A DNA stretch of 64,000 nucleotides from Kineothrix sp. IPX-CK (GTDB taxonomy: Bacteria; Bacillota; Clostridia; Lachnospirales; Lachnospiraceae): the NCBI RefSeq assembly GCF_039134705.1, contig NZ_CP146256.1, positions 372,001-436,000 of the forward strand, given 5' to 3'. The translations under genes were made by a program, and so were the position numbers. Under the pieces are notes generated by a model. The model did no database searches. It was not told the origin of the DNA and was given only the letters and a program-made list of their open reading frames with translations. This document shows positions 1 to 8,885 of this stretch, piece after piece; the first letter of the stretch is position 1; each line of letters starts with the position of its first letter.

Positions 1-32
1 CAAAAGCGGAAGGGAAAGCGGCGAGAGGGAGT

Positions 33-710
33 ATGTATAAAGTTTTAATTGTAGAAGATGATAATACCATAGCAGAGGAAGTAGGAAGGCATTTAATTAA
101 ATGGGGCTATGAAGTGGAGGCAGTTACCGATTTCGGTGACGTACTGGGGCATTTCGGCAGATTTCTGCCGCAGCTGGTACTGATGGACATCGGCCTGCCT
201 TTTTATAATGGATATTACTGGTGCGGAGAAATAAGGAAGGTCTCCCAGGTACCGGTTGTCTTTGTATCTTCGGCATCCGACAACATGAATATCGTTATGG
301 CGGTAAACATGGGCGGGGATGATTTTATTACGAAGCCTTTTGAGCTGGAAGTGCTCGCTGCGAAGGTGCAGGCAATTTTGCGCAGAACCTATTCTTTTTC
401 CGCTCAGACGTCGCTTATGGAATATAAAGGCCTCTTACTGAATCTTTCCGATATGACTTTGGTATGCCGTAATGAGAAGATAGAGCTTTCCAAAAACGAA
501 TATAAGATATTGCAGACTTTATTTGAGAATACCGGGAAAACGGTAACCAGAGAAATCATCATGAAAAGGCTTTGGGACGACGAGTGCTTTGTGGACGACA
601 ATACGCTGACTGTCAATATAAACCGCCTGCGCAAGAAGCTGGAGGGAATTGGTATGGAAGAGCTGATTGTTACGAAAAAGGGAATTGGCTATAAGCTAGG
701 GGAATTATGA
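33..710 (+). CDS. OmpR-family response regulator (BceR-like)
   Basis: Cytoplasmic DNA-binding response regulator, 225 aa. The receiver domain spans about residues 1-115, with the acidic pocket VEDD near the N-terminus, phospho-acceptor D52 in LMDIGLP and the conserved KPF lysine near 103. A winged-helix domain follows (about 130-225), with LSKNEYKIL and NTLTVNINRLRKKL typical of OmpR. A GGGAG ribosome site precedes the ATG. The stop overlaps the kinase start by 4 nt, and an ABC transporter of the BceAB type follows, so this is most likely a BceR-type regulator that activates the downstream transporter genes. The peptide that triggers it cannot be read from sequence. Confidence 0.93.
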   Translation: MYKVLIVEDDNTIAEEVGRHLIKWGYEVEAVTDFGDVLGHFGRFLPQLVLMDIGLPFYNGYYWCGEIRKVSQVPVVFVSSASDNMNIVMAVNMGGDDFITKPFELEVLAAKVQAILRRTYSFSAQTSLMEYKGLLLNLSDMTLVCRNEKIELSKNEYKILQTLFENTGKTVTREIIMKRLWDDECFVDDNTLTVNINRLRKKLEGIGMEELIVTKKGIGYKLGEL

Positions 711-1801
711 GAGAGAAAAATGAAAGAAGCATACTCGGGAGTTACTTGAAAGAACGCAGTATTTTACTGGCGGCATATGCCATGATCGTACTTGTTTTTC
801 TTGCACTGGCAGCTCTTTATGGTTATGACAATAGTGTCATTCATATGTTGTATGCGGTGGTATTAACTGCTTTTATTGCAGCCCTTGCCGGGATAATAGA
901 TTATATCCACTACAGGGATAAGTGTCTGAAGCTGTACGATGCACTTACAAAGAGAGAGGAAAGTGCTTATCATCTGCCTGAGGCGAAGATCCTTCCGGAG
1001 GTACTTTACGCCGAAATAGTGGTGGCAGCGGGGGAAGATAAGAGACGGCTTGTTTCTGAATTAGATGAAAAAAACCGGGATATGGCGGATTATTATACGA
1101 TGTGGATACATCAGATAAAAACCCCTATTTCAGCCTTACGCCTTGTTCTGCAGGGGATGCCGGATAATGAAGCCGTACAGAACACTGAATCCGTAAAGAA
1201 CACGGCTGCCGGAAGCGATACGGTTGTAAAGCAAGCCTTTGAAGAGCTGTTTAAAATAGAGCGGTATGCGGAGATGGCTCTATACTATGCCCGATTGGAC
1301 GATATGTCCTCGGATATGCTTTTTCAGGAATATGATGTAAACAGGATTATTAAGCGGGCTGTAAAAAAATATTCTCTTCTTTTTATCGGCAGCGGGCTTT
1401 CCTTTGACCTGGAGGATTTCGAATGCAGGACGGTAACCGATGAGAAGTGGCTTTCTTTTGCTATAGAGCAGATATTATCAAACGCTCTTAAGTATACTGT
1501 AGAAGGGGGCATCCGCATTTACGGGGCGGACGAGGGCGGAAGCCGGCGCAGCAAAAGAGTAAGCCATATTGTGATCGAGGATACGGGAATGGGTATATGT
1601 GAAAGCGACCTGCCCCGCATTTTTGAAAGGGGGTTTACCGGATACAATGGTAGAATGAACAGAAAGTCTACCGGCATCGGCCTATATCTGTGCAAACAGA
1701 TTATGGACAAGCTGTCTCACGAAATCGAGGTCAGATCTGCGGTCAATGAGGGAACAAAGGTAATACTGAGCTTCGGGCGGGATAGAGATACCATCAATTG
1801 A
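707..1801 (+). CDS. Intramembrane-sensing histidine kinase (BceS-like)
   Basis: Sensor kinase of 364 aa. Two closely spaced membrane helices (about 20-38 and 45-65) have almost no extracellular loop, the hallmark of intramembrane-sensing kinases that listen to their BceAB transporter rather than to a ligand. The phospho-acceptor is H135 in WIHQIKTPIS, and the ATPase domain shows the N box (EQILSNALKYT), G1 (EDTGMGI) and G2 (KSTGIGLYLCK). It is translationally coupled to the regulator upstream. The stop codon lies inside a set of palindromes at 1789-1822. Confidence 0.93.
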   Translation: MREKNERSILGSYLKERSILLAAYAMIVLVFLALAALYGYDNSVIHMLYAVVLTAFIAALAGIIDYIHYRDKCLKLYDALTKREESAYHLPEAKILPEVLYAEIVVAAGEDKRRLVSELDEKNRDMADYYTMWIHQIKTPISALRLVLQGMPDNEAVQNTESVKNTAAGSDTVVKQAFEELFKIERYAEMALYYARLDDMSSDMLFQEYDVNRIIKRAVKKYSLLFIGSGLSFDLEDFECRTVTDEKWLSFAIEQILSNALKYTVEGGIRIYGADEGGSRRSKRVSHIVIEDTGMGICESDLPRIFERGFTGYNGRMNRKSTGIGLYLCKQIMDKLSHEIEVRSAVNEGTKVILSFGRDRDTIN

Positions 1802-1822
1802 TGGTACCATCAAACGATGGTA
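1789..1822. repeat. Overlapping tandem palindromes at the end of the kinase gene
   Basis: The arm TACCATCAA and its complement alternate four times. Positions 1789-1806 form a perfect 18-bp palindrome, 1799-1814 a perfect 16-bp palindrome, and 1805-1822 a near-perfect 18-bp one. No T-run follows, so it is not a standard terminator. It sits over the kinase stop codon, just before the candidate BceR box. It may be a regulator site or an RNA processing site; function unknown. Confidence 0.6.
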
Positions 1823-1825
1823 ATG

Positions 1826-1898
1826 TGACAAAAGTGTAAGTTTGGCGGCGGAAATGTAAGGCGAAGCGATGGCAGTACATTTCCTCTTTTTTTATAAT
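1826..1898 (+). promoter_or_regulatory. BceR-type box and transporter promoter
   Basis: TGACA-AAAG-TGTAA at 1826-1839 fits the TNACA-N4-TGTAA inverted repeat reported for BceR-family regulators. About 55 bp downstream is a consensus -10, TATAAT (1893-1898), with no good -35 at the expected place, as expected for an activator-dependent promoter. Initiation near 1905 would give a leader of about 27 nt before the ATG at 1932. This also argues against the longer ATG at 1869, which lies upstream of the -10. Confidence 0.65.
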
Positions 1899-1931
1899 AG
1901 AGGAAAGATTTATGAAAGAGAGGATTTATTG

Positions 1932-2720
1932 ATGTCGCTATTAGAAGTAAAAAATGTAAAAAAAATATATACGACGCATCTTGGAGCGGTAAAGGTCCAG
2001 GCGCTTTGTGATGTGAACTTTTCCGTGGAGGAGGGGGAATACGTGGCGATTATGGGCGAGTCGGGTTCGGGAAAAACCACGCTTCTTAATATTTTGGCGT
2101 CGCTTGATAAGGCTACCAGCGGTAAAGTACTTTTAAATGATAAGAACTTGGCGGAAATCAAGCAAAAGCAGCTTTGTGCTTTTCGAAGAGATCACCTGGG
2201 CTTTGTTTTTCAGGATTTCAATTTGCTCGATACTTTGTCTTTACGAGACAATATTTTTCTACCGCTGGTCTTAGCCGGGGCACCTTTTCATAATATGGAG
2301 GAAAAACTGCGCCCGTTGGCGGAAAAACTGGAAATTACAGACTTACTGGATAAATATCCATATGAAGTGTCAGGAGGGCAGAAGCAGCGTGCGGCGGTAT
2401 GCAGGGCGCTTATCACGGAACCGGAAATCGTGTTTGCGGACGAGCCTACCGGAGCCCTGGACTCAAAGGCATCATCTAAGCTTCTTCGGCTTTTTGCGGA
2501 TATTAACAGAGACGGGCAGACGATTCTTATGGTGACCCATAGCATACAAGCGGCAAGCCATGCGGGAAGGATCCTCTTTATCAAGGATGGCTGCGTGTTT
2601 CATCAGATATATAGAGGTAACCGCTCTAACGAGGAAATGTATAAAATGATTTCTGACGCGCTGACCGTATTGCAGACGGGGAATTACTCTGCGCCATTTG
2701 GGAACGGGGAGGAGCGATAA
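1932..2720 (+). CDS. ABC transporter ATP-binding protein (BceA-like)
   Basis: ATPase subunit, 262 aa from the chosen ATG. Walker A is GESGSGKTT, the signature is YEVSGGQKQR, Walker B is IVFADEPTGALDS and the H-loop is MVTHS. This matches the MacB/BceA class that pairs with large FtsX-like permeases in peptide-antibiotic detoxification. The frame extends to an ATG at 1869, but the promoter -10 lies inside that extension and AGAGAGGA precedes the ATG at 1932. The stop overlaps the permease ATG by one base, so translation is coupled. Confidence 0.92.
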   Translation: MSLLEVKNVKKIYTTHLGAVKVQALCDVNFSVEEGEYVAIMGESGSGKTTLLNILASLDKATSGKVLLNDKNLAEIKQKQLCAFRRDHLGFVFQDFNLLDTLSLRDNIFLPLVLAGAPFHNMEEKLRPLAEKLEITDLLDKYPYEVSGGQKQRAAVCRALITEPEIVFADEPTGALDSKASSKLLRLFADINRDGQTILMVTHSIQAASHAGRILFIKDGCVFHQIYRGNRSNEEMYKMISDALTVLQTGNYSAPFGNGEER

Positions 2721-4741
2721 TGGAAAAGTCGATTAAGAAATGGCGTGTGCTGCCAAAGCTCGCAGTGACGGGGGTAATAAAAAATGGAACGGTTTATTAT
2801 CCTTATTTCGGTGCCGGGATATTTTCGGTGTTTATTTTTTTTATATTTTCCTCTATACTGCACAATGATATTATCGGCATACTGCCCCACAGTGTTTATG
2901 CGTGGATGTTTTTGCAAATCGGACGGGTGCTTTTGGGAATTATTCTCCTGCCTTTTTTATTCTACACCAATAGCTTTTTGATTAAGCGCAGAATAAAAGA
3001 AATAGGACTTTACAATATTTTAGGGCTGGAAAAGAAGCATATCGGTGTCATGATGCTTACGGAGACTTTGTTCTCTTATATTGTGGCGGTGGGGGGAGGA
3101 ATCGTGAGCGGGACGGTATTTTCCAAGCTGCTGTTTTTACTGCTCTTGCGTATGACAGGGCTTCCTGTGGATGTGAATTTCGTCTTTTATCCTGAGGCAT
3201 TTCTGGAAACGGCCATATTTTTCCTTTGGATATACGCCATAAATCTCGTTTCTAATTTGATACAGGTGGGAAAATCCAAGCCTGCGGAGCTTTTGTCAGG
3301 CAGTAAAAAAGGGGAAAAAGAGCCAAAGCTTCTGTGGATTTATTCGGCTTTGGGAGTGGCGGCACTGGCAGGCGGCTATGCTATTGCCATTCGCTCAAAG
3401 GTGGATTCTCAGGTATTCATTAGTTTCTTTTTTGCTGTTTTTCTCGTAATTGCGGGTACCTATTTTATATTTACTTCAGGAAGTGTGGCATTTTTAAAAC
3501 TTGTTAAGAAAAACAAAAAGGCTTATTATAAACCGGCCAACTTTATTACCATATCGGGTATGCTCTATCGCATGAAAAAGAATGCCGCGAGCCTTGCAAA
3601 TATTTGTATTTTCTCCACAATGGTAATTATTACACTCGTATGTACCTCATCCTTGTATATGGGATTAGATGAAATTTTGTATTTTAATTTTCCTTATGAT
3701 ACGGGCGTTTATTTTGAAAAAAAGGATGCCGGAAGGGATCATATAAGCGATGCTGCTATAGCTTTGGGAAAAGAAAACGGTATCTCAATAAAGGATTTGG
3801 TATCCTACGAGCGCATTTCTTTATCCTGCGGAAAAGAAGGCAATTCCTTTGGCGCAAGCTTTACAGAGGAAATGAGCTCCAAAGATAATTATAAAGTCAA
3901 TATCATTTCTCTGGAAGACTATAACGAAATGGAAAACAAGCAGGAAGTACTTGGAGAAAACGAGGTGTTCATTTTTTCCAGCGGAGCTGATTTTTCCTAT
4001 GACACGGTAACGTTTATGGGCAAATCGTTAACGGTAAAGAAAGAATGGAAGGAAATGAAAATAGAACCCAAATCGGAAAAGAATACATTTCAAGGCGAAT
4101 TTTATATTGTTGTAAGAGATAAAAGAATGCACGATGATTTGGTTGCGAGCTGGGCGGAGAAAAATGGTGTGGAGGATGTGGCTGGCTTTCTGGAAAGCGA
4201 CTACCGCATTATCCGATTTAACGTGGAGGGAGAAGAGGCGGATAAGGAAGTATTTATGAGCGAACTTAATACATGGTGTGAGGGCAGACCGGGGTTTGTG
4301 GCGTTTTATAATAATCTAGACGGCAGAGCAATGGATCTCAGCATGAATGGCGGGCTTTTGTTTATCGGTATTTTATTCAGCTTCGTTTTTCTCATGTGCC
4401 TGCTGCTTATCATGTATTACAAACAGATTTCAGAGGGATATGAGGATAGGGACGGCTTCTTTATTATGCAGAAGGTAGGAATGAGCGAGAAAGAAATTAA
4501 AACTACGATACACAGGCAAATACTTCTCGTATTTTTCCTGCCCCTAATAGGAGCGGTGCTTCACACCGCAGCGGGGCTTTTTATGGTAAATCAGTTATTT
4601 GCTACATTAAAGTTCTTCAATACTCCCCTGTTGGCAATATGTGCGGTATTTGTAACCACAGTGTTCATTATTTTCTACGGTTTAAGCTATTTAATGACGG
4701 CTAAGACCTATTATAAAATCGTAAGGCGGGAAAATGCCTGA
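2720..4741 (+). CDS. ABC transporter permease (BceB-like, FtsX family)
   Basis: Membrane permease of 673 aa with the BceB layout. There are several N-terminal membrane helices, including an FtsX-like portion with KRRIKEIGLYNILGLEK (about 90-106). A large extracellular domain of roughly 200 residues lies at about 325-545, and three more helices follow near the C-terminus. In this family the extracellular domain governs peptide specificity and signals to the BceS-type kinase. It ends 2 nt from the convergent chemoreceptor gene, with no obvious terminator between them. Confidence 0.9.
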   Translation: MEKSIKKWRVLPKLAVTGVIKNGTVYYPYFGAGIFSVFIFFIFSSILHNDIIGILPHSVYAWMFLQIGRVLLGIILLPFLFYTNSFLIKRRIKEIGLYNILGLEKKHIGVMMLTETLFSYIVAVGGGIVSGTVFSKLLFLLLLRMTGLPVDVNFVFYPEAFLETAIFFLWIYAINLVSNLIQVGKSKPAELLSGSKKGEKEPKLLWIYSALGVAALAGGYAIAIRSKVDSQVFISFFFAVFLVIAGTYFIFTSGSVAFLKLVKKNKKAYYKPANFITISGMLYRMKKNAASLANICIFSTMVIITLVCTSSLYMGLDEILYFNFPYDTGVYFEKKDAGRDHISDAAIALGKENGISIKDLVSYERISLSCGKEGNSFGASFTEEMSSKDNYKVNIISLEDYNEMENKQEVLGENEVFIFSSGADFSYDTVTFMGKSLTVKKEWKEMKIEPKSEKNTFQGEFYIVVRDKRMHDDLVASWAEKNGVEDVAGFLESDYRIIRFNVEGEEADKEVFMSELNTWCEGRPGFVAFYNNLDGRAMDLSMNGGLLFIGILFSFVFLMCLLLIMYYKQISEGYEDRDGFFIMQKVGMSEKEIKTTIHRQILLVFFLPLIGAVLHTAAGLFMVNQLFATLKFFNTPLLAICAVFVTTVFIIFYGLSYLMTAKTYYKIVRRENA

Positions 4742-4743
4742 TT

Positions 4744-6831
4744 TCACTCCGGACGGAAAGCGCACAGACTGCTTCGAAGTAACGCGGATATTTCATTGCA
4801 CGCGTTGACTTCGTCGCGGATGCCGTGAAGGACTACGGCGAACTCGGAGGTCAGCTGTGCAATTCCTGTAATATTTCCGCTGCTTTCATTCATGGTATCA
4901 AAGATATGAGAAATATTGTTGTCCATGAGCGCAAAGGAAACCCGCAGCTGTTCGGCATGCTCCGAGAAACGTTCCATCATTCGGGAAATCTCGGTAGCGT
5001 CCGCATAGTAGTTATTGGCAATATCCGTAAAAAAGACATAATCATTGATAACAGATGTGTCAATAAAGGACAAAATATTATTAGCATCCAGAGCCAGTTT
5101 TTCTACGGCTGCCGTTACGACTTCGCTGATATCCTGAATCTTTCCTGCAGCATTCTTGCTGCTTTCCGCAAGGGAGCGGATTTCAGAGGCAACTACGGAA
5201 AAACCGTGGCTGGATGAGCCGGCTCTTGCCGCTTCGATGGAAGCGTTTAAGGATAAGAGATTTGTCCGCTTGGATATATCCAGGATTTCATCGGTCAATT
5301 TGCCGATCATGGCGGCTTTGCCGCTTTCCTCCATGGAAAGATTAAGATTTTCTCTCATGGATGTCAGCACCTCCATAGCGGAGGCCTTTCCATGTATTGC
5401 ATTTTTTTCCAGCCCTTCCGCCTTCTGCATCATATCGAGAGTATAAGTTTTTCCCTCTTTGGAGAAATCCGCGATTGCTGTGGCAAAGCTTAAATTCTTC
5501 GTGGAACTGCTTTTCAGCGTATCGGTGGCTTCGGAGGCCTCTTGCGTACCCGCGGCAATTTGCTGCAGATGAGAGGATATATGGTCGATATTTGCATCGG
5601 AGGAAGCGATGTGTTCCGATACCTCACTTACGGTAAGGGTTAAATCACGGGACCTGGCATCCAGCCCGGATAGTACGTGCTCTAAGCCGGAGGCAAGGGT
5701 AAACATGGAGGATTTCAGGGCTTTTATTTCTTTTGTATTTTTATAAGGAAGCTTTTTCTCACGCAGATTGGTAACCCCGGAGGACAACAATGATGTTTGT
5801 TCCGCGATCCAGCGGAAGAGAGAAGAAATTCTCTGAGACATCATGATGGTACCCAGGCCTCCCGTCAGGCATATGAGAAGCATACTTATGATCATAGTTT
5901 TGATCAGTCCATATACCAGTACAAAGGATTCCGACAGCGGAGAGACGATGCATATGGATATGCCTCTTACTCCCAATGGATAATAAGAATAGAGAAAGCT
6001 GGTATTATCGCTTTTGGCGATGACACTGCCATTTTCTCCCTGGGTCATAGAAAGATAAACTCTCTTAAGGTCGTCAGGGATCTGGGCATAAGCCGCCATA
6101 GCTTCGGTATCACTTTCATCAGGAACTCCAAAACGGGTATTCAATACCAAGGATTGATCCGGATGGGCAGAGACGGTGCCATCGGAATTGAGCATGAAGA
6201 CATAACCGTTGTCTGTGAACTGATAGTTGTTCAATATATCGGAGATACATTCCAGACGGAGGTAACCGATGAGCACCCCTACCTTTTTGTCGTTCCGGTA
6301 TATGGGAGTGCTGATTCCGAGAACAGCCCTGCCGGTGCTGACAGAGATAGCAGGCTCACTCACATAGGTTTTTTCCTCTTTCCAGGGCATGGCAAAGGCT
6401 TCCTGCGTGCGGATAGAATAACCATGACCATCTTTTCCTTCGGTATGTACCTGCTCGGTGCCATATTGGTTGGCGATCAGGAAGTGGGACCAGACATCAG
6501 ACCCCTCCACTGCAAGTAAAGCTTGCAGATAGGGTTCCGCCTGTGTATAGTCCATGCTTTTTACGCTCTCCTGCATAGCTGCGGTTTCCACAATAGCAGT
6601 ATATTTGTCAATTTCCGTCCGCATTTGATTGCTGAGCATGGAAGCATAAATAGTGCTCTTGTGCTCGGTCTCCTCTTTTACCGTATGGTAGGTATAAAGA
6701 GTGATAATAGATAATAAAAGAAGAAAGGGTAAAACAAAGATTAAGGAGAGATTTTTAAAAAATTGTATTTTCAAAGAGTGGTCTTTACGTTTCATAAAAG
6801 AGCGGTCTTTACGTTTCATATAAGCAACCAT
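4744..6831 (-). CDS. Methyl-accepting chemotaxis protein with Cache sensor
   Basis: Chemoreceptor of about 695 aa. A short basic N-terminus is followed by a membrane helix (about 25-45 from this start), an extracellular double-Cache-like region, and a second helix (about 320-340). The cytoplasmic signalling domain carries the conserved hairpin tip RTNLLSLNASIEAARAG and SEIRSLAESS that contacts CheA/CheW. The start is uncertain. A TTG at 6867 has no ribosome site; the ATG at 6831 has an AAAGG only 1 nt away; ATGs at 6819 and 6795 begin two copies of a 24-nt repeat. The chemoeffector is not predictable. No other chemotaxis gene is nearby. Confidence 0.88.
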   Translation of the reverse strand: MVAYMKRKDRSFMKRKDHSLKIQFFKNLSLIFVLPFLLLLSIITLYTYHTVKEETEHKSTIYASMLSNQMRTEIDKYTAIVETAAMQESVKSMDYTQAEPYLQALLAVEGSDVWSHFLIANQYGTEQVHTEGKDGHGYSIRTQEAFAMPWKEEKTYVSEPAISVSTGRAVLGISTPIYRNDKKVGVLIGYLRLECISDILNNYQFTDNGYVFMLNSDGTVSAHPDQSLVLNTRFGVPDESDTEAMAAYAQIPDDLKRVYLSMTQGENGSVIAKSDNTSFLYSYYPLGVRGISICIVSPLSESFVLVYGLIKTMIISMLLICLTGGLGTIMMSQRISSLFRWIAEQTSLLSSGVTNLREKKLPYKNTKEIKALKSSMFTLASGLEHVLSGLDARSRDLTLTVSEVSEHIASSDANIDHISSHLQQIAAGTQEASEATDTLKSSSTKNLSFATAIADFSKEGKTYTLDMMQKAEGLEKNAIHGKASAMEVLTSMRENLNLSMEESGKAAMIGKLTDEILDISKRTNLLSLNASIEAARAGSSSHGFSVVASEIRSLAESSKNAAGKIQDISEVVTAAVEKLALDANNILSFIDTSVINDYVFFTDIANNYYADATEISRMMERFSEHAEQLRVSFALMDNNISHIFDTMNESSGNITGIAQLTSEFAVVLHGIRDEVNACNEISALLRSSLCAFRPE
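6772..6819 (-). repeat. Tandem 24-nt duplication in the chemoreceptor 5' coding region
   Basis: Two adjacent 24-nt units (6772-6795 and 6796-6819) differ at two positions. Each encodes MKRKDxS on the minus strand, so the protein begins with a duplicated basic segment just before its first membrane helix. Each unit starts with an in-frame ATG, which multiplies the possible start sites. Confidence 0.85.
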
Positions 6832-7023
6832 GCCTTTCTTATTCTCTGTATAAGCCGTATATTCCAAGGTTGTAAAAAGATAATGGGCTATGGACAGTTT
6901 ATGTCATATAAGGGAGAAGTTCTATCAAGAGTTTGTAAAGTTGAGGTAAAAAAAATTTTACAAAGGTTCCTAACCGTCCTAAAATGGTGTATAGTATAAG
7001 GAAGATAAATCGGGGAGGATGGC

Positions 7024-7740
7024 ATGGACGGAATAGAGAAACTAAAGAAAATAATAGATGACAGTGACAACATCGTATTCTTTGGCGGTGCCGGAGTGTC
7101 GACGGAAAGCGGTATACCGGATTTTCGAAGCGTGGACGGTCTTTATAATCAGAAATATGATTATCCTCCTGAAACGATCTTGAGCCATACCTTTTATAGA
7201 AGAAAGCCGGAGGAATTTTACCGTTTTTACAGAGACAAGATGCTATGCCTTACGGCAAAGCCTAACGCAGCTCATTTAAAGCTTGCCCAGTGGGAAAAGG
7301 CTGGAAAGTTAAAGGCAGTCATTACGCAGAACATAGATGGTTTGCATCAGTCGGCAGGAAGTAAGAAGGTACTTGAACTTCATGGCTCGGTGCTTAGGAA
7401 TTACTGTGAGGGCTGCGGAAAGCTTTTCACCGCAGAGCATATTCTGCATTCCGTGGAAGTGCCCCGCTGCGATGAATGCGGCGGTCCCATTAAGCCGGAT
7501 GTAGTTCTCTATGAAGAGGGCCTGGATTCACAGATAATGGAGCAGGCCATGGACTATATAAGAAATGCGGAGGTTCTCATTATCGGAGGTACCTCGCTTG
7601 CGGTATATCCGGCCGCAGGAATGATTGACGGTTATAAGGGAAATAAGCTCGTGCTCATCAACAAGACGCCGACTATGAGAGATAATGTGGCGGATTTAAT
7701 CGTGCAGGGCAGCATCGGCGATGTTCTAAAGGTGCTGTAA
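7024..7740 (+). CDS. cobB: NAD-dependent protein deacylase (Sir2/CobB family)
   Basis: Sirtuin of 238 aa that removes acyl groups from lysines using NAD+. NAD-binding motifs are GGAGVSTESGIPDFRS and TQNIDGLHQSAGS, with the catalytic His in LELHGSV. Four zinc cysteines occur as CEGCG and CDECGG, followed by KPDVVLYEE and GGTSLAVYPAAG. Length is normal for bacterial CobB/SrtN. GGGGAGGAT precedes the ATG. A possible -10 TATAGT is at 6990-6995 with a weak -35. DUF951 follows after 22 nt and is probably co-transcribed. Confidence 0.95.
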   Translation: MDGIEKLKKIIDDSDNIVFFGGAGVSTESGIPDFRSVDGLYNQKYDYPPETILSHTFYRRKPEEFYRFYRDKMLCLTAKPNAAHLKLAQWEKAGKLKAVITQNIDGLHQSAGSKKVLELHGSVLRNYCEGCGKLFTAEHILHSVEVPRCDECGGPIKPDVVLYEEGLDSQIMEQAMDYIRNAEVLIIGGTSLAVYPAAGMIDGYKGNKLVLINKTPTMRDNVADLIVQGSIGDVLKVL

Positions 7741-7762
7741 TAAGACTGTGAGGGTGGTTTGT

Positions 7763-7945
7763 ATGGATATTCAGGTTGGAGATGTTCTGAGATTGAAAAA
7801 GCAGCATCCCTGCGGAAGCAAGGAATGGGAGGTTCTGCGGATAGGAGCGGACTTTCGATTGAAATGCGCAGGCTGCGGTCATCAAATTATGATAGCGCGC
7901 AGAGTGCTTGAGAAAAATATCAAAGAAATTAAACAAAAGCCTTGA
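7763..7945 (+). CDS. DUF951 family protein
   Basis: Small protein of 60 aa starting MDIQVGDVLRLKK, with the conserved HPCGSKEWEVLRIGAD and a CAGC pair. These are the typical features of DUF951, whose function is unknown but which often sits next to rpsF or other information genes. A GTG at 7748 gives a longer frame, but GAGGGTGG is well placed for the ATG at 7763 and the family starts there. The rpsF promoter -35 overlaps its stop codon. Confidence 0.85.
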   Translation: MDIQVGDVLRLKKQHPCGSKEWEVLRIGADFRLKCAGCGHQIMIARRVLEKNIKEIKQKP

Positions 7946-7970
7946 AAATAACGGGTTTGTATGGTATCAT
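7942..7970 (+). promoter_or_regulatory. rpsF operon promoter and short leader
   Basis: TTGAAA (7942-7947), 17 bp, then TATCAT (7965-7970). The start near 7977 gives a leader of about 70 nt. The leader holds a small CTCAT/ATGAG hairpin (8003-8018) before AAAGGAGG. S6:S18 autoregulatory leaders are known in this operon in Firmicutes, but I cannot match this one to that motif with confidence. Confidence 0.6.
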
Positions 7971-8046
7971 AGTAACTCGTGATATATTTTAAATTCCTTG
8001 CTCTCATCTTAGAATGAGGGCCAGAGACCAAAAGGAGGTAACGCAC

Positions 8047-8337
8047 ATGAACAAATATGAATTAGCCGTTGTTGTCAGTGCAAAAATCGAAGATGAAGAA
8101 AGAGTAGCAGTTCTTGATAAATGCAAAGCTCTTGTTGAAAGATTCGGTGGACAGGTTACGAACGTGGATGAATGGGGTAAGAAGAGATTAGCTTACGAAG
8201 TTCAGAAAATGAAAGAAGCCTACTACTACTTCATTCACTTTGATGCTGAGAGCACTGTTCCGCTGGAAATCGAAAACAGAATTCGTATCATGGACAATGT
8301 AATCAGATATTTATGCGTCAGACAGGACGAGGCATAA
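8047..8337 (+). CDS. rpsF: 30S ribosomal protein S6
   Basis: Ribosomal protein of 96 aa, MNKYELAVVVSAK onward, with the conserved VDEWGKKRLAYEV and YYYFIHFDA segments. S6 binds 16S rRNA as a heterodimer with S18. The ATG at 8047 follows AAAGGAGGTAAC; a longer frame from 8014 lacks such a site. First gene of rpsF-ssb-rpsR, a gene order conserved in Firmicutes. Confidence 0.97.
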   Translation: MNKYELAVVVSAKIEDEERVAVLDKCKALVERFGGQVTNVDEWGKKRLAYEVQKMKEAYYYFIHFDAESTVPLEIENRIRIMDNVIRYLCVRQDEA

Positions 8338-8355
8338 GAGAGAACAGGAGAACGT

Positions 8356-8811
8356 ATGAATAAAGTAATACTTATGGGACGTTTAACGAGGGACCCCGAA
8401 GTGAGATATTCACAAGGGGAAAGCCCGATGGCAATTGCCAGATATACACTTGCTGTAGACCGCAGATTCGGAAGAAACAATGACGATGCCAGTGCAGACT
8501 TTATCGGCTGCGTAGCATTCGGCAAAGCCGGAGAATTCGCGGAGAAATATTTCCGGAAGGGAACAAAGATAGCGATTACCGGACGTATCCAGACGGGAAG
8601 CTATACGAATAAGGATGGCGTAAAGGTGTATACGACGGATGTTGTTGTCGAAGATCAGGAATTTGCGGAGAGTAAGAACAGTGCCGGTGCAGACGGGGGT
8701 TTTGCCGGTAACAGTAACTTTTCCGGCGGCGGAAGACCCGAGCCCATGGCGGCAGGGGACGGCTTCATGAATATTCCCGATGGAATAGATGAAGAGCTTC
8801 CATTTAATTAA
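8356..8811 (+). CDS. ssb: Single-stranded DNA-binding protein
   Basis: OB-fold SSB of 151 aa, starting MNKVILMGRLTRDPEVRYSQ. The OB fold covers about residues 1-105. A glycine-rich linker follows, ending in the acidic tip DGIDEELPFN through which SSB recruits replication and repair partners. It lies between rpsF and rpsR in the standard order. It coats single-stranded DNA during replication. Confidence 0.97.
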   Translation: MNKVILMGRLTRDPEVRYSQGESPMAIARYTLAVDRRFGRNNDDASADFIGCVAFGKAGEFAEKYFRKGTKIAITGRIQTGSYTNKDGVKVYTTDVVVEDQEFAESKNSAGADGGFAGNSNFSGGGRPEPMAAGDGFMNIPDGIDEELPFN

Positions 8812-8820
8812 AAAATGAGG

Positions 8821-8846
8821 ACTCGGTATTTACTTTAATACGGAGT
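8821..8846 (+). promoter_or_regulatory. Hairpin between ssb and rpsR
   Basis: ACTCGGTATT and AATACGGAGT pair over 10 positions with one mismatch around a 6-nt loop, in the 74-nt spacer before rpsR. There is no T-run, so it is not a terminator. It could set mRNA stability or tune S18 expression; role not known. Confidence 0.4.
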
Positions 8847-8885
8847 TCATAACTGATAAGTGAATATGAAATAGGAGGCACTATT

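Noticed and set aside
5797..6519. 240-codon plus-strand frame inside the chemoreceptor gene
   Set aside because: It is antisense to a gene with strong family motifs, has no ribosome site and shows no recognisable domain.
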